A stretch of DNA of 64,000 nucleotides from Pseudomonas oryzihabitans NBRC 102199 (GCF_000730625.1 NZ_BBIT01000002.1:124001-188000); one strand, 5' to 3'. Numbered from the stretch's first letter, positions 41,548 to 52,502 are shown. Numbers and translations: made by a program. Notes: a model not told the origin generated them from the letters alone.

Positions 41548-42792
41548 CTAGGGCTCCTGGCCGAGTAGCTGCCGGACCAGTTCGGGCAGCGGCCGGCCGC
41601 TGCGCATCGCCAGCCGCTGCAGATGCTGGTGGGCGTCCGCCTCCGGCAGTTGCAGCTGCTGCATGAGCTGCTGCTTGGCGCGCTCCAGCAGCTTGCGCTC
41701 GACCAGGGAGCGGCGGGTTTCCTGGAGCTCCGCCTCCACCTCGTGCAGGCGTCGGGTCTGCTCGTGCAGCAATTCGAGGATGCCGGGCTGACCTTCGCCT
41801 GGCCGGGCTTCACCCAGCGGATTGGCGGTCAGGCTGAACAGCAGCGGCGTGCTCGGCTCGCGGTCGAGCTCGGCCAGGCGGCGGGACAGCTTGCGATGGC
41901 TGTCCAGGTCCGCCCGGGCCTGGGCGATGCTCTTCGCACAGCGCGCGCGGAGTTCCAGGACCAGGTGCTGGGCGACCCCCTGCATGGCGTCCAGGCGGCG
42001 GGTATTGAGTTCGAACCAGAGTTCGGCCAGCGCCGGCTCCACCTGGGCACTCGCCGAGGTGCGCTGGGCGACGCCGCGCAGCCGTTCGATCTGCTGCCGC
42101 GAGGCGCACTCCTGCACCCCGTGCCAGAGGACCAGGGCCTGGGGATCGGCATGGTCGAGGAAACCGGCGAAGCAACGGGCCTGGCCACTGTCCAAGTCGT
42201 CGAGACGGGCCAGCAGCACGGCATCGAAATGACCCTGGGCGAAGCCGACCACGCCGGTCGCCCGGGCCTGGCCCGCCAGTTCCTTGCCCTGCATGAAGTT
42301 GAACAGCGCCACCAGGGCCCGGCTGAGACCCGGGTCGCTCGCCGTGTCGGCCGCCTCGAAGATGACCGCCAGCAAGCCGCCGATCAGGTGCGAGAAGGCC
42401 GCGGTGGCCTCTTCCATCCCCAGGCGCCGGTCGAGCACGCCGCGCCTCAGACCCGGCAGGCCATCGAGCAGGTGCAGGACACAGGCGATGCGGTTGAGCA
42501 GGCGCGGGCGATCCTGGGCCAGGCTGGCGTCGAAGGTGTCCAGGCCTTCGCGCAGACGCGTCTCGCTGCAGCGCGTCGTCGCCGAATGCCGTTCCAGGGC
42601 GCTGCGATAGCGATCGCTGCCCGTCCCCAGCAGGATATTGCTGAAGCCGCGCTCGCGCTGCAGGTCATGTACCAGTGCGCTGGCGCCCTCCACCAGTTCG
42701 CAGGTCAGGGCAAGCCCCTCCAGTTGCTGCAGTTCGCAACGGCGGGCCGCCAGCATGAAACGCAGGGCAGGGGGCATCTGGCGATCGGACAT
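41548..42792 (-). CDS. nasR: Nitrate-responsive NIT-ANTAR transcription antiterminator
   Basis: A 414-aa cytoplasmic regulator resembling Klebsiella NasR. The N-terminal helical NIT domain (about residues 25-270) has ALVHDLQRERGFSNILLG and ALFNFMQGKELAGQARATGVVGFA, typical nitrate/nitrite-sensing segments. A helical linker leads to the ANTAR RNA-binding domain (about 340-405: LHEVEAELQETRRSLVERKLLERAKQQLMQQLQLPEADAHQHLQRLAM). It would bind leader hairpins when nitrate is present and allow readthrough into nrtA and cobA. ATG 42792 is preferred; GTG 42822 adds ten residues. It lies 63 bp after the PP2C-kinase gene, likely in one unit. Confidence 0.9.
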   Translation of the reverse strand: MSDRQMPPALRFMLAARRCELQQLEGLALTCELVEGASALVHDLQRERGFSNILLGTGSDRYRSALERHSATTRCSETRLREGLDTFDASLAQDRPRLLNRIACVLHLLDGLPGLRRGVLDRRLGMEEATAAFSHLIGGLLAVIFEAADTASDPGLSRALVALFNFMQGKELAGQARATGVVGFAQGHFDAVLLARLDDLDSGQARCFAGFLDHADPQALVLWHGVQECASRQQIERLRGVAQRTSASAQVEPALAELWFELNTRRLDAMQGVAQHLVLELRARCAKSIAQARADLDSHRKLSRRLAELDREPSTPLLFSLTANPLGEARPGEGQPGILELLHEQTRRLHEVEAELQETRRSLVERKLLERAKQQLMQQLQLPEADAHQHLQRLAMRSGRPLPELVRQLLGQEP

Positions 42793-42855
42793 GGGGCGAG
42801 ACTCGAGCAGGAGGCTGGCCACTGGCCTGCAAAAGCTGCTCCAGACCGGGACGCC

Positions 42856-44526
42856 TCAGTGGCGATAGAGCCACAACAGCCCGAGCACCAGGTTGGCTAG
42901 AAGCGACAGGGTCGCGACCACCTGCCAGGTGCGCAGCGGATCGCGGTGCAGCAGCGGCAGGGCGCGGACCGCCGGTTGCCGCTCGCCCTGCTCCAGCAGC
43001 AGCAGGGCTTCTTCCGCGGTTTCGAAGCGCTCGGCGGGGTCGACCGCCACGGCCCGCTGCAGCCAGTCGTCGAGCCAGGCCGGTACATCCGGACGCCGGC
43101 GCAGGGCGCTGGCCGGCGTGCCGAAGCGTGGGCGCTGGAAGGGCTCCACCTCGCCGTAGGGATAAGCACCGGTCAGCAGCTGATAGAGGGTCACCCCGGC
43201 CGCATAGAGATCCTGGGCGGGACTCGGCTCGGCACCTTCGAAGGATTCCGGCGCCCGGTAGCTGGGGGTGCCCGGACTGTCCTGCAGATCCTGGGACAGT
43301 TGCGGACAATAGGCCAGGCCGAAGTCCAGCAGGCGCAGTTCACCATCCTGGCCGCGGTGCAGATTGTCCGGCTTGATGTCGCGGTGAAGGATGTTGCGTC
43401 TGTGCAACTGGCCGAGCGCACGCAACAGGCGCGAGGCGACGTCCAGCCAGTCGGCCAGGGCCAGGGGCCCGTCGCTGGTCAGCTGTTGCGCCAGGGTGCG
43501 CCCCGGATATTCGCGCTGCACGAAATAGAGATGGGCGCGCCGTGGCAGCGGATGCACCTCGACGAAGGCGCGGCCGGCGACGCGCCGCAGGAACCACTCC
43601 TCCATGAGCAGGGCATGACCGGCCAGGGTGTCGAATTGCAGCGCCGCGGGGAGGGTCTTGAGCAGCCAGGGGCGGCCACCCTCGTCGGTGACCCGGTAGA
43701 GCAGCGATTGCCGCGACTCGGCCAGGCGCTCCACCACCGTCCAGCCTTCGAAGGCCTGGCCGGGTTTCAAGGCGGGCAGCGGCGGCCAGGTGTCGGCATT
43801 GGCCAGGGTATCGGCCAGGGATATGTCCGGCAGGCGATCGACCCGCACCAGCAGGGCGCTGGCATTGTCCTGGCCGCCGGCATGCAGGGCGCCAGCCACC
43901 AGCGCCTGGGCGGTCGCGTCCAGATCGCTGACGCCGTCGACGAGGATGCGCCTCATGCTGTCTTCGCCCAGCGCGGCCCAGACCCCATCGCTCACCAGCA
44001 GCAGGGTTTCGCCGGCTTCCAGTTCGCCTTCGCGAAAATCCACCACCAGGTGATTTTCCAGCCCCAGGGCGCGGGTCAGCACATGCTGCATGCCGGCCTG
44101 CTGCCAGACGTGGTCGACGGTGAGACAGGTCAGCCGTTCGCCGTGCCAGCGATAGGCGCGGCAATCGCCGACATGGGCCAGGGTGTAGCGCCGGCCGCGG
44201 ATCACCAGGGCGGTGAGGGTGGTCAGCAGCGGCTGGCCATTGCCGGCGGCCTGCAACCAGCGATTCTGCGCCAGCAGCAGCCGCTCCAGCGCCTGGGCCA
44301 CCGGCCAGGTTTCCGGGGTGGAGTAATAGTCCTGGGCCAGGGCCTGAAGGGTGGCGCGCGCCGCCAGGCCACCGTCCGGACAACCGCTGACGCCATCGGC
44401 GAGGGCGAACAGATGCCCCTTGGTCGCCGCCAGCGCCGCGCTGGGCTGGACACTGCGCAAGGCGTCCTGGTTTTCCTTGCGCGGACCGGTCGCAGTGGCT
44501 TCGGCGAAGGCGAGTTCTAGGGGCAT
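42856..44526 (-). CDS. Fused PP2C phosphatase - Ser/Thr protein kinase
   Basis: A 556-aa bifunctional signalling protein. The PP2C half (about 1-235) shows ENQDA, FALADGVSG, LAHVGDCRAYRW, LLVSDGVWAAL and GGQDNASALLV, covering the metal-binding Asp residues. The kinase half (about 255-520) has WLLKTL (ATP Lys), HRRNILHRDIKPDNL (catalytic loop), LLDFGLAY (DFG) and GTPSYRAPESF. The glycine-rich loop is poor. One membrane span near the C-terminus (about 533-552) anchors it. The same fusion is part of the nitrate assimilation locus in P. aeruginosa; its target there is not known to me. It lies upstream of nasR on the same strand. Confidence 0.9.
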   Translation of the reverse strand: MPLELAFAEATATGPRKENQDALRSVQPSAALAATKGHLFALADGVSGCPDGGLAARATLQALAQDYYSTPETWPVAQALERLLLAQNRWLQAAGNGQPLLTTLTALVIRGRRYTLAHVGDCRAYRWHGERLTCLTVDHVWQQAGMQHVLTRALGLENHLVVDFREGELEAGETLLLVSDGVWAALGEDSMRRILVDGVSDLDATAQALVAGALHAGGQDNASALLVRVDRLPDISLADTLANADTWPPLPALKPGQAFEGWTVVERLAESRQSLLYRVTDEGGRPWLLKTLPAALQFDTLAGHALLMEEWFLRRVAGRAFVEVHPLPRRAHLYFVQREYPGRTLAQQLTSDGPLALADWLDVASRLLRALGQLHRRNILHRDIKPDNLHRGQDGELRLLDFGLAYCPQLSQDLQDSPGTPSYRAPESFEGAEPSPAQDLYAAGVTLYQLLTGAYPYGEVEPFQRPRFGTPASALRRRPDVPAWLDDWLQRAVAVDPAERFETAEEALLLLEQGERQPAVRALPLLHRDPLRTWQVVATLSLLANLVLGLLWLYRH

Positions 44527-44599
44527 GGACGGGGCGCCAGCGGAGAGAGAAGGCGAGCGATGCAAAAGCGATACCCGCTCGACCGACGCCCCCGGTCCG

Positions 44600-46633
44600 T
44601 CACCAGATTTCCACGCGCTGCTCGTCCGGCCGGACCATGGCATCGCCTGCCTTGCAGCTGAAGGCCTGGGCGAAGGCCGGCATGTTGGACGGCGCGCCGA
44701 TGGCACGGAATCTCATGGGCGCATGGGGATCGGTGTTGAGGAACAGGCGCGCCTGCTCTTCACGGATCGAGCCCCGCCAGACCCGCGCCCAGTTGAGGAA
44801 GAAGCGCTGGTCCTGGGTATAGCCGTCGATCTTCCGGGCAGCCTCTTCCGGCTTCTTCGCCAGGGCCAGTTGCAGGGCGTCATAGGCGGCATTGATGCCG
44901 CCGAGGTCGCCGATGTTCTCGCCCAGGGTGAGCTTGCCGTTGACGTGCAGCTCCGGATGGTCCGGCAGCGGCCGATAACCGTCGAATTGCTGCACCAGCT
45001 TGCCGGTGCGGGCCTCGAAGGCCTTGCGGTCGGCCGGGGTCCACCAGTCGACCTGGTTGCCGGCACCGTCGAACTTGCTGCCCTGGTCGTCGAAGCCATG
45101 GCTGGCCTCGTGGCCGATCACCGCGCCGATGCCGCCGTAGTTGATGGCGTCGTCGCCGTCCGGATAGAAGAAGGGCGGCTGCAGGATGGCCGCGGGGAAG
45201 TTGATGGTGTTGTCGGTGGGGCTGTAGTAGGCGTTGACCGTCTGCGGATACATGCCCCATTCCTTGCGGTCGGTGGGCTTGCCGATCTTGTCCAGGTCAT
45301 GCCGGTAGTTGAAGCGCGAGGCGGCTTCCAGGTTGGCATAGAATCCCTGGGGCTGGAGGGTCAGGCCGCTCCAGTCACGCCAGCGCTCCGGATAGCCGAT
45401 CTTGGGCAGGAAGCTGTCCCACTTGGCCAGCGCCTTCTGCTTGGTCTCAGGGCTCATCCAGTCGAGCTGCTCGATGCGCGCCTTGAGCGCCAGCATCACG
45501 TTGTCCACCAGTTCCTGGGCGCGGGCCTTGGCCTGGGGCGAGAAATGCTCCTGCACATAGAGCTGGCCGAGACCTTCGCCCATGGCGCCGTTGACCGCGC
45601 GCAGCACCCGCTTCCAGCGCTCGCTCTGCTGCTGCTGGCCGCTCAGGGTCTTCTGGTTGAAGTCGAAGCTCTCCTGCTGGAAGGGCCGGGACAGCAGCGG
45701 CGCGGCGTCGTCGATCACATGGGCACGCAGATAGGCCTGCCACTGCTCGACGGGGGTCTCCGCCAGCATCCGGTCGAATTCGGCGAAGAAGCCCGGCTGG
45801 GACAGCGAAAAGCCCTGCTGGCCGGTGACGCCCTGGCTGGCGAAGAAGGCCTGCCAGTCGAAGTGCGGCGTCACCTGGTTGGCCTCGGCAAAGCTCAGGT
45901 AGTGATACTGGTTTTCCGGATTGCGCAGCTCCACCGGCTTGACCGAGGCGCGCGCCAGGCGACTCTCGAAGGCCAGCACCAGTTCGGCCTGGGCGGCGGC
46001 CCTGGCCTTGGGTACGCCGGTCAGGACCAGCAGCCGGGCGATGTGGCCCAGATAGGCCTGGCGCAGCTTGGCGTAGTCGGCTTCGGTGTAGTAGTCGGGT
46101 GTCGGCAGGCCCAGGCCGCCCTGGTAGGCATAGGCGATCTGCTGCTTGGCATTCTGGTAGTCGGCGCCGGAGCCGAAGGAGAACACCTGCATGTCGCCGC
46201 GGGCGAAGCTCTGTTGCAGGTACTTCACGACATCGGCCGTGGTGCGCAATCCGTCGATGGCCGCCAGTTGCGCCTGGATCGGTCGATAGCCGGCGCGCTC
46301 GATGGCGGCCTCGTCCATGCCCGAGCGATACAGCCAGCCGATCTTCTGTTCCACCGAGCCCGCTGCCGCCCGATCGGCCGTGCGGGCCGCCCGCTGCAGG
46401 ATGGCATGCTGGTCGTTGAGCGATTTCTCCCCCAGGGCCATGAAGGAACCCCAGCGCGACTTGTCCGGCGGGATCGGATTGGCGGCGACCCACTTCTGGT
46501 TGACGAAGGTGTCGAGGTCGCTGCAGGCGGTGGCGGGGTCACTCAGTTCGGTGACGTCGAAGACAGGGGCGGCGAAGGCCTGGCCGCCGAGCAGCAGGCC
46601 GATGGCGAGGGTGAGAGGTTTCAACGCAGGCAT
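44600..46633 (-). CDS. M13-family zinc metallopeptidase (PepO/neprilysin-like)
   Basis: A 677-aa exported peptidase. After the signal peptide (MPALKPLTLAIGLLLGGQAFA), the protein has the large M13 N-terminal domain and the zinc site VIGHEASHGFDDQG (HExxH, about residue 505) with the third ligand in GENIGDLGGINAAYDAL (ExxxD). The NAYYSPTDNTINFPAAILQPPFF substrate-strand motif and the terminal CKAGDAMVRPDEQRVEIW agree. It should hydrolyse small peptides in the periplasm. No link with either neighbouring locus is evident. Confidence 0.93.
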   Translation of the reverse strand: MPALKPLTLAIGLLLGGQAFAAPVFDVTELSDPATACSDLDTFVNQKWVAANPIPPDKSRWGSFMALGEKSLNDQHAILQRAARTADRAAAGSVEQKIGWLYRSGMDEAAIERAGYRPIQAQLAAIDGLRTTADVVKYLQQSFARGDMQVFSFGSGADYQNAKQQIAYAYQGGLGLPTPDYYTEADYAKLRQAYLGHIARLLVLTGVPKARAAAQAELVLAFESRLARASVKPVELRNPENQYHYLSFAEANQVTPHFDWQAFFASQGVTGQQGFSLSQPGFFAEFDRMLAETPVEQWQAYLRAHVIDDAAPLLSRPFQQESFDFNQKTLSGQQQQSERWKRVLRAVNGAMGEGLGQLYVQEHFSPQAKARAQELVDNVMLALKARIEQLDWMSPETKQKALAKWDSFLPKIGYPERWRDWSGLTLQPQGFYANLEAASRFNYRHDLDKIGKPTDRKEWGMYPQTVNAYYSPTDNTINFPAAILQPPFFYPDGDDAINYGGIGAVIGHEASHGFDDQGSKFDGAGNQVDWWTPADRKAFEARTGKLVQQFDGYRPLPDHPELHVNGKLTLGENIGDLGGINAAYDALQLALAKKPEEAARKIDGYTQDQRFFLNWARVWRGSIREEQARLFLNTDPHAPMRFRAIGAPSNMPAFAQAFSCKAGDAMVRPDEQRVEIW

Positions 46634-46743
46634 GGGAGAAAAGGGTCTCCAGGATAGGACAGGAAAAGCAGGGTAGGGCGCCGAGGGTAGCGGTCGGGGC
46701 GCGACCCTGCCAAGGGCGGGTCTCTTGCGGACCCCAGAAACGA

Positions 46744-46767
46744 CGATCCCCGCCGAAGCGGGGATCG
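46744..46767 (-). terminator. Intrinsic terminator of the nuo operon
   Basis: CGATCCCCGC-TTCG-GCGGGGATCG in the transcript: a perfect 10-bp stem with a UUCG tetraloop, 17 bp after the nuoN stop, followed by GTCGTTT. Confidence 0.85.
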
Positions 46768-46783
46768 TGGGCGACGTCCTGGA

Positions 46784-48235
46784 TCAGAACACCGTCAGCT
46801 GCGCCAGTTGCAGCAGCGGCTGCGGATAGACGCCGAGGACGAAGGTCGCGATGGAAATGGCGATCAGCATCACGCCACCGGCGCGCTGACCCCAGTTCAT
46901 CGGCGCATCGTGGCGCTGCAGGCCCTGCTCGGTCAGGTACAGGGTGACCATCACGCGCAGGTAGTAGAACAGGCCAATGGCGCTGCCCAGCACGATGGCC
47001 GCGGTCTGCCACCACATGCCCGCTTCCACGCCCACGGTGATGACGTAGAACTTGCCGATGAAACCGGCGGTGAGCGGGATGCCGGCCAGGGACAGCATCA
47101 TCACCGTCAGCGCCGCGGTCAGGTACGGGCGGCGCCAGAACAGGCCGCGGTACTCGAACAGGGCATCGGCGTCACGCTGGCCGTTGCTCGGGCTGGACAT
47201 CAGGGTGATCACGCCGAAGGCGCCCAGGCTGGTGAAAACATAGGTCACCAGGTAGACCGCTACGGCTTCCATCGACAGGCCTTCGCCCGAGGCCACTGCC
47301 ACCAGCAGGTAGCCGAAGTGGGAGATGGAGGAGTAACCCAGCAGACGCTTGAGGTTGCTCTGCATCAGCGCCAGCAGGTTGCCGACCAGCATGGAGGCGA
47401 TGGCGATGAAGGCGATGGCATCGTGCAGCCAGCCGTCTTCGGTGGCCATGGGCATGGTCTGGAACACCCGTACCAGCACGGCGAAGACGGCGACCTTGCT
47501 GGCGGTGGCCAGGAAGGCGCCGACCGGCGCCGGGGCGCCCTCGTAGACGTCCGGGGTCCAGAGGTGGAAGGGCACCAGGGACAGCTTGAAGCCGAGACCG
47601 ACGATCAGCATGCCCAGGCCGATTTCCATCAGCAGGCCGGTGCTGGCCGGGGCGTCCATCTGCATGCCGATGTCGGCGAAGTTGAGGCTGCCGGACTGGG
47701 CGTAGAGCAGGGCCATGCCGAACAGCAGGATGGCCGAACCGGCGGCGGACAGCACCAGGTACTTCATGCCGGCTTCCAGGGAGCGGCGATTGAAGTAGCT
47801 GTAGGCCACCAGGCCGTAGACCGGTACCGACAGCAGTTCCAGGCCGATGAACAGACCGGCGACGTTCTGCGCCGCCACCAGCACCAGGCCGCCGGTGGCG
47901 GAGATCAGCAGCAGCAGGTACAGCTCTTCGCGGTTGCCCGGATAGCCTTCCATGTAGGCATGCGACAGGGTCATGCAGGCCAGGGTGGCGATCAGGATCA
48001 GCGCCATGTAGAAGCAGGTGAAGCCGTCGATGCGCAGCAGCGGGGTGACGTCGATGGCGCCGACGCCCAGGGCCGGGATGCAGGACAGCAGGGCCAGGTT
48101 GAGACCGATCACGCCCAGGGTCGGGATGATGGTGTGATCCCGCCGCCAGGCGATGCCCAGCATCACCACCACGGCGGTGAAGCCGGTGATGATGATCGGC
48201 AGGAGGGCGATGAAGTGTTCGTAGGTAAAGGTCAT
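46784..48235 (-). CDS. nuoN: NADH-quinone oxidoreductase subunit N
   Basis: A 483-aa membrane subunit of complex I with about 14 spans, one of the three antiporter-like proton channels. It has the key Lys/Glu segments of the family (GYSSISHFGYLLVA, around residues 305-318; LSLVPFHLWTPDVYEGAPAPV, around 215-235). The ATG at 48235 (MTFTYEHFIALLP) is the accepted start; the frame is open further upstream inside nuoM. It is seven bases after nuoM and last in the operon. Confidence 0.96.
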   Translation of the reverse strand: MTFTYEHFIALLPIIITGFTAVVVMLGIAWRRDHTIIPTLGVIGLNLALLSCIPALGVGAIDVTPLLRIDGFTCFYMALILIATLACMTLSHAYMEGYPGNREELYLLLLISATGGLVLVAAQNVAGLFIGLELLSVPVYGLVAYSYFNRRSLEAGMKYLVLSAAGSAILLFGMALLYAQSGSLNFADIGMQMDAPASTGLLMEIGLGMLIVGLGFKLSLVPFHLWTPDVYEGAPAPVGAFLATASKVAVFAVLVRVFQTMPMATEDGWLHDAIAFIAIASMLVGNLLALMQSNLKRLLGYSSISHFGYLLVAVASGEGLSMEAVAVYLVTYVFTSLGAFGVITLMSSPSNGQRDADALFEYRGLFWRRPYLTAALTVMMLSLAGIPLTAGFIGKFYVITVGVEAGMWWQTAAIVLGSAIGLFYYLRVMVTLYLTEQGLQRHDAPMNWGQRAGGVMLIAISIATFVLGVYPQPLLQLAQLTVF

Positions 48236-48242
48236 GGCGCTC

Positions 48243-49775
48243 TTACCGGGCGGAAACGAGAGAGGAGAAGGCTTCGCCGAGCCACTGCTGGACACCGGCC
48301 ATGCTCGCGGCCGAGGTATCCAGCACCGGCTGCGGATAGACGCCGAGCAGCACCAGCAGCACGCCAAGCAACAGCAGCATCGACAGTTCCCGTGCGTTCA
48401 GACCCGGCAGGGCACCTTCGGCCCTGGCCGGACCGAAGTAGGCGCGGTGGATCATGATCAGCGAGTAGACCGAGGCGAACACCAGGCCGAAGGTGGCGAT
48501 GACGGTGATCATCGGCACCACCGGGAAGGCGCCCAGCAGGATCAGGAATTCGCCGACGAAGTTGCCGGTACCCGGCAGACCCAGCGAAGCCGAGGCGAAG
48601 AACAGACTCAGGGCCGGCAGGTAGGGCACCCGCGCCCAGAGCCCGCCCATCTGGCGCATGTCACGGGTGTGCATGCGCTCATAGAGCTGGCCGCAGAGGA
48701 TGAACAGGCCGGCGGCGGAGAGGCCGTGGGCGATCATCTGGACCACCACGCCCTGCAGCGCCTGGGGGCTGCCGGAGTAGATGCCGATCAGCACGAAGCC
48801 CATGTGCGAGACGCTGGAGTAGGCCACCAGGCGCTTGATGTCGGTCTGGGCGAACGACAGGATGGCGCCGTAGAAGATGCCGATGATGCCCAGCCACATG
48901 GCGATCGGCGCGAATTCCGCCGAGGCGTTGGGGAACAGCGGGATGGCGAAGCGCAGCAGGCCGTAGGCGGCGGTCTTGAGCAGGATGCCGGCGAGGTCGA
49001 CGGAACCGGCGGTCGGCGCCTGGGCGTGGGCATCCGGCAGCCAGGAGTGCACCGGCACCACCGGCAGCTTCACCGCGAAGGCGATGAAGAAGCCCAGCAT
49101 CAGCAGGTATTCCAGCTTGGGATCCAGTTGCAGCTGCAGCAGGTCTTCGTAGTCGAAGGTCAGGACGCCGGTCGCACCGTAGTTCACCAGCACCAGGGCG
49201 ATGATCGCCACCAGCATGATCAGACCGCTGGCCTGGGTGAAGATGAAGAACTTGGTGGCGGCGGTGATGCGGCTCTTCTTGCCGTCCGCGGAGCTATGGC
49301 CCCACAGCGCGATCAGGAAGTACATCGGCACCAGCATCATTTCCCAGAAGAAGAAGAACAGGAACAGGTCCAGCGCCAGGAACACCCCCACCACGCCGCC
49401 GATGATCCACAGCAGGTTGAGGTGGAAGAAGCCGACGTGGCGCTGCACTTCGCGCCAGGAGCAGGTCACCGCCAGCACACCGAGCATGCCGGTGAGCAGG
49501 ATCATCAGCAGCGACAGGCCGTCGAGACCGAAGTGCAGGCTGATGCCGAAGCGCGGAATCCAGTTCATCTGGAATTCCGCGGTCCAGGCGGTTTCGGCGC
49601 CAGGGGCCGGAGCCAGGCTGTAGTCGCCGTGGGCCCACAGCCACAGGCCGAGCACCAGCTCCAGCAGCATGGTGAACAGAGCGATCCAGCGGGGCACCAG
49701 CGGGCCGGTCTTTTCCGTGAGGAAGCAGAGCAGGCCGCCGATGAAGGGGATCAGGATTAGCCAGGGCAGAAGCAT
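48243..49775 (-). CDS. nuoM: NADH-quinone oxidoreductase subunit M
   Basis: A 510-aa proton-translocating membrane subunit. The family signatures [21 protein letters not shown] (around residues 125-145), [23 protein letters not shown] and [17 protein letters not shown] are present. Length and span number match E. coli NuoM. The start at 49775 is 27 bp after nuoL. Confidence 0.96.
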   Translation of the reverse strand: MLLPWLILIPFIGGLLCFLTEKTGPLVPRWIALFTMLLELVLGLWLWAHGDYSLAPAPGAETAWTAEFQMNWIPRFGISLHFGLDGLSLLMILLTGMLGVLAVTCSWREVQRHVGFFHLNLLWIIGGVVGVFLALDLFLFFFFWEMMLVPMYFLIALWGHSSADGKKSRITAATKFFIFTQASGLIMLVAIIALVLVNYGATGVLTFDYEDLLQLQLDPKLEYLLMLGFFIAFAVKLPVVPVHSWLPDAHAQAPTAGSVDLAGILLKTAAYGLLRFAIPLFPNASAEFAPIAMWLGIIGIFYGAILSFAQTDIKRLVAYSSVSHMGFVLIGIYSGSPQALQGVVVQMIAHGLSAAGLFILCGQLYERMHTRDMRQMGGLWARVPYLPALSLFFASASLGLPGTGNFVGEFLILLGAFPVVPMITVIATFGLVFASVYSLIMIHRAYFGPARAEGALPGLNARELSMLLLLGVLLVLLGVYPQPVLDTSAASMAGVQQWLGEAFSSLVSAR

Positions 49776-49802
49776 GACGTGTACTTATCCTTAGTCAGGG
49801 GG

Positions 49803-51650
49803 TCAGGCCAGCAGCAGCGCGCCGAGCAGCAGCACGGCGCCTCCCACGATGGAAGCCGCGTACCAGCGCAGACGGCCGTTCTCGGTGATGCTCAGTGCCA
49901 GGTTGCCACCGCGCGCCAGCATCGGGATCAGGCCGATGGCCTGGTCGATGGGATCGCGGCGCAGCAGGCGGGCCAGCAGCAGGTACGGCTTGACGAAGAT
50001 CAGGTCGTACAGCCAGTCGAAGCCCCAGGCGTGATACCACCAGGTCCCGAAGAAGCGACCCGGTGCGCTCTTGGCCAGGCCGTTCACGAAGGAACGCTTG
50101 CCGAGGAAGAGCAGGGCGGCCAGCAGGATACCGGCGATGGCGATGGCCCCCGAGGTGATCTCCAGCGAGTGCTTGGCTTCGCCACCGGCATGGCCGATGG
50201 ATTCCGGCAGCACACCGGCCAGCGGCGGCACGATCATCGCGCCGACAAAGGTCGAGAGCACCAGCAGCACCGCCAGCGGCAGGTTATGGGCGATGCCGTG
50301 GCCGGCATGGGCCTCGGTGTGCGCCTGGCCGTGGAAGGTGATGAAGATCAGGCGGAAGGTGTAGATCGAGGTCAGGAAGGCACCGGCCAGGCCTGCATAG
50401 AGCAGGTAGGTGTGGCCGCTGGCCATGGCTTCCCAGAGGATCTCGTCCTTGGAGTAGAAGCCGGCGGTGACCAGCGGCAGCGCCGCCAGGGCCGAACCAC
50501 CCACCACGAAGCTGGCGTAGGCCAGGGGAATCTTCTTCCACAGGCCGCCCATCTTGAAGATGTTCTGCTCGTGGTGGCAGGCCAGGATCACCGAACCCGA
50601 GGCGAGGAACAGCAGCGCCTTGAAGAAGGCGTGGATCATCAGGTGGAAGATCGCCGGTTGCCAGGCGCCGACACCCAGGGCCAGGAACATGTAGCCGATC
50701 TGGCTCATGGTCGAATAGGCCAGGATGCGCTTGATGTCGGTCTGCACCAGGGCGGCGAAGCCAGCCAGCACCAGGGTCACGGCACCGACGATGCCGACCA
50801 GGTGCAGGATCTCCGGGGCCAGCAGGAACAGGCCATGGGTCCGGGCGATCAGGTAGACGCCCGCGGTCACCATGGTCGCCGCGTGGATCAGGGCGGAGAC
50901 CGGGGTGGGACCGGCCATGGCGTCCGCCAGCCAGGTCTGCAGCGGCAGCTGGGCCGACTTGCCGACGGCGCCGCCGAGCAGTGCCAGGGTGGCCAGCACG
51001 ATCAGCGGATCGCCGCTGGCGAAGACGTCGGGCGCCTTCTGCAGCAGCTCCTGGATGTCCAGGGTGCCCAGGGTCATGAACAGGATGAACAGACCGAAGG
51101 CCATGAAGACGTCACCGACACGGGTGACGATGAAGGCCTTCAGCGCCGCGTTGCCGTTGGCGCGCTCGCTGTAGTAGAAGCCGATCAGCAGATAGCTGCA
51201 CAGGCCCACGCCTTCCCAACCGAAGTACAGCAGCAGCAGGTTGTCGCCGAGAACCAGCAGCAACATGCTGAAGATGAACAGGTTGGTGTAGGCGAAGAAG
51301 CGCGAGTAGCCCTCTTCACCGCGCATGTACCAAGAGGCGAACAGGTGGATCAGGAAGCCGACGCCGGTGACCACGCCGAGCATGGTCAGCGACAGGCCGT
51401 CCAGGTAGAGCGCCATGTTGGGCGCGAAGCCCTCCACGTTCATCCACTGCCAGAGGACGAGGGTCAGGTGACCGTCGGCGGGCGGCGCGACGTGGAAGTT
51501 CCAGCCGACCCAGGCGGCGACCAGCGCAGCCAGGCCCACCGAACCCACGCCGATCAGCGCGGAGAGATTCTCCGACAGCCGACCGCGGGAAAAGGCCAGC
51601 AGGAAGTAGCCGACCAGGGGAAAGGCGAAGGTGAGGGGTAGCAGGTTCAT
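49803..51650 (-). CDS. nuoL: NADH-quinone oxidoreductase subunit L
   Basis: A 615-aa subunit that forms the distal proton channel and, through its long lateral helix, couples the others. [22 protein letters not shown] (around residues 135-156), [29 protein letters not shown] (around 233-261) and [17 protein letters not shown] are the conserved blocks. The ATG at 51650 overlaps the nuoK stop (ATGA). Confidence 0.96.
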   Translation of the reverse strand: MNLLPLTFAFPLVGYFLLAFSRGRLSENLSALIGVGSVGLAALVAAWVGWNFHVAPPADGHLTLVLWQWMNVEGFAPNMALYLDGLSLTMLGVVTGVGFLIHLFASWYMRGEEGYSRFFAYTNLFIFSMLLLVLGDNLLLLYFGWEGVGLCSYLLIGFYYSERANGNAALKAFIVTRVGDVFMAFGLFILFMTLGTLDIQELLQKAPDVFASGDPLIVLATLALLGGAVGKSAQLPLQTWLADAMAGPTPVSALIHAATMVTAGVYLIARTHGLFLLAPEILHLVGIVGAVTLVLAGFAALVQTDIKRILAYSTMSQIGYMFLALGVGAWQPAIFHLMIHAFFKALLFLASGSVILACHHEQNIFKMGGLWKKIPLAYASFVVGGSALAALPLVTAGFYSKDEILWEAMASGHTYLLYAGLAGAFLTSIYTFRLIFITFHGQAHTEAHAGHGIAHNLPLAVLLVLSTFVGAMIVPPLAGVLPESIGHAGGEAKHSLEITSGAIAIAGILLAALLFLGKRSFVNGLAKSAPGRFFGTWWYHAWGFDWLYDLIFVKPYLLLARLLRRDPIDQAIGLIPMLARGGNLALSITENGRLRWYAASIVGGAVLLLGALLLA

Positions 51651-51955
51651 CCGTGCATCTCGCTGGCGGCATCGACGTCGAGGGTGTGGAAGCGGCGATA
51701 GAGCTGCAGCAGGATCGCCAGGCCGATACTGGCCTCGGCGGCGGCCAGGCTCAGCACCAGGATGAACATCACCTGGCCGTCGGGGGCGCCCCAACGGCTA
51801 CCCGCGACCACGAAGGCCAGGGCGGCGGCGTTCATCATGATTTCCAGACTCATGAGCACGAAGAGGATGTTGCGGCGGACCATCAGGCCCACCAGGCCAA
51901 GGGCGAACAGGGCGCCGGCGAGGGCCAGGCCGTGTTCCAGAGGTATGGCGTTCAT
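51647..51955 (-). CDS. nuoK: NADH-quinone oxidoreductase subunit K
   Basis: A 102-aa three-span subunit. Conserved membrane Glu residues are visible in [15 protein letters not shown] (around residue 36) and [19 protein letters not shown] (around 72), which lie on the proton path. The ATG at 51955 begins [14 protein letters not shown]; the 25-bp gap from nuoJ and ATGA overlap with nuoL place it firmly in the operon. Confidence 0.96.
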   Translation of the reverse strand: MNAIPLEHGLALAGALFALGLVGLMVRRNILFVLMSLEIMMNAAALAFVVAGSRWGAPDGQVMFILVLSLAAAEASIGLAILLQLYRRFHTLDVDAASEMHG

Positions 51956-51980
51956 TGGCTGTTCTCCAGTCCTTGGCGAC

Positions 51981-52493
51981 TCACTCGCCGATCCCGTCTT
52001 TGACGTCGCTGCGACCCAGGTGATAGGCCGCGACCAGGGCACCCAGCAACAGCATGGAAGCCAGTTCGACCGCCAGCAGATAGGGTCCGAACAGGCTGAT
52101 GCCCACGGCCTTGGCTTCCACCGAGGTGTGGCCGATGGCGGCGCCGCCCGGGGTGCGCGACAGCACCACCATCAGTTCCACCAGCAGCGCACCGGCGAGG
52201 ATCGACGGACCGATCCAGACCTTGGGGGTCAGCCACTTGCGCTCCTGCTCGGCGACGACCGGCCCGAGGTTGAGCATCATCACCACGAAGACGAACAGCA
52301 CCATGATGGCGCCGGCGTAGACGATGATCTCCAGGGCCCCGGCGAAGGGTGCGCCCAGGGCGAAGAACACCATGGACACGGCCAGTAGCGAGATGATCAG
52401 GTACAGCAGCGCATGCACCGGATTGGTGTTGGTGATCACCCGGAAGGTGGCCAGGACGGCCACCCCAGCGGAGAAATAGAAGGCAAATTCCAC
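51981..52493 (-). CDS. nuoJ: NADH-quinone oxidoreductase subunit J
   Basis: A 170-aa membrane subunit with five spans. The central span [19 protein letters not shown] (around residues 60-78) is the family hallmark whose pi-bulge participates in coupling. The start is a GTG at 52493, chosen because AAGGAG stands seven bases upstream; no ATG fits. It begins nine bases after the nuoI stop. Confidence 0.95.
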   Translation of the reverse strand: MEFAFYFSAGVAVLATFRVITNTNPVHALLYLIISLLAVSMVFFALGAPFAGALEIIVYAGAIMVLFVFVVMMLNLGPVVAEQERKWLTPKVWIGPSILAGALLVELMVVLSRTPGGAAIGHTSVEAKAVGISLFGPYLLAVELASMLLLGALVAAYHLGRSDVKDGIGE

Positions 52494-52502
52494 GACAGCT
52501 CC

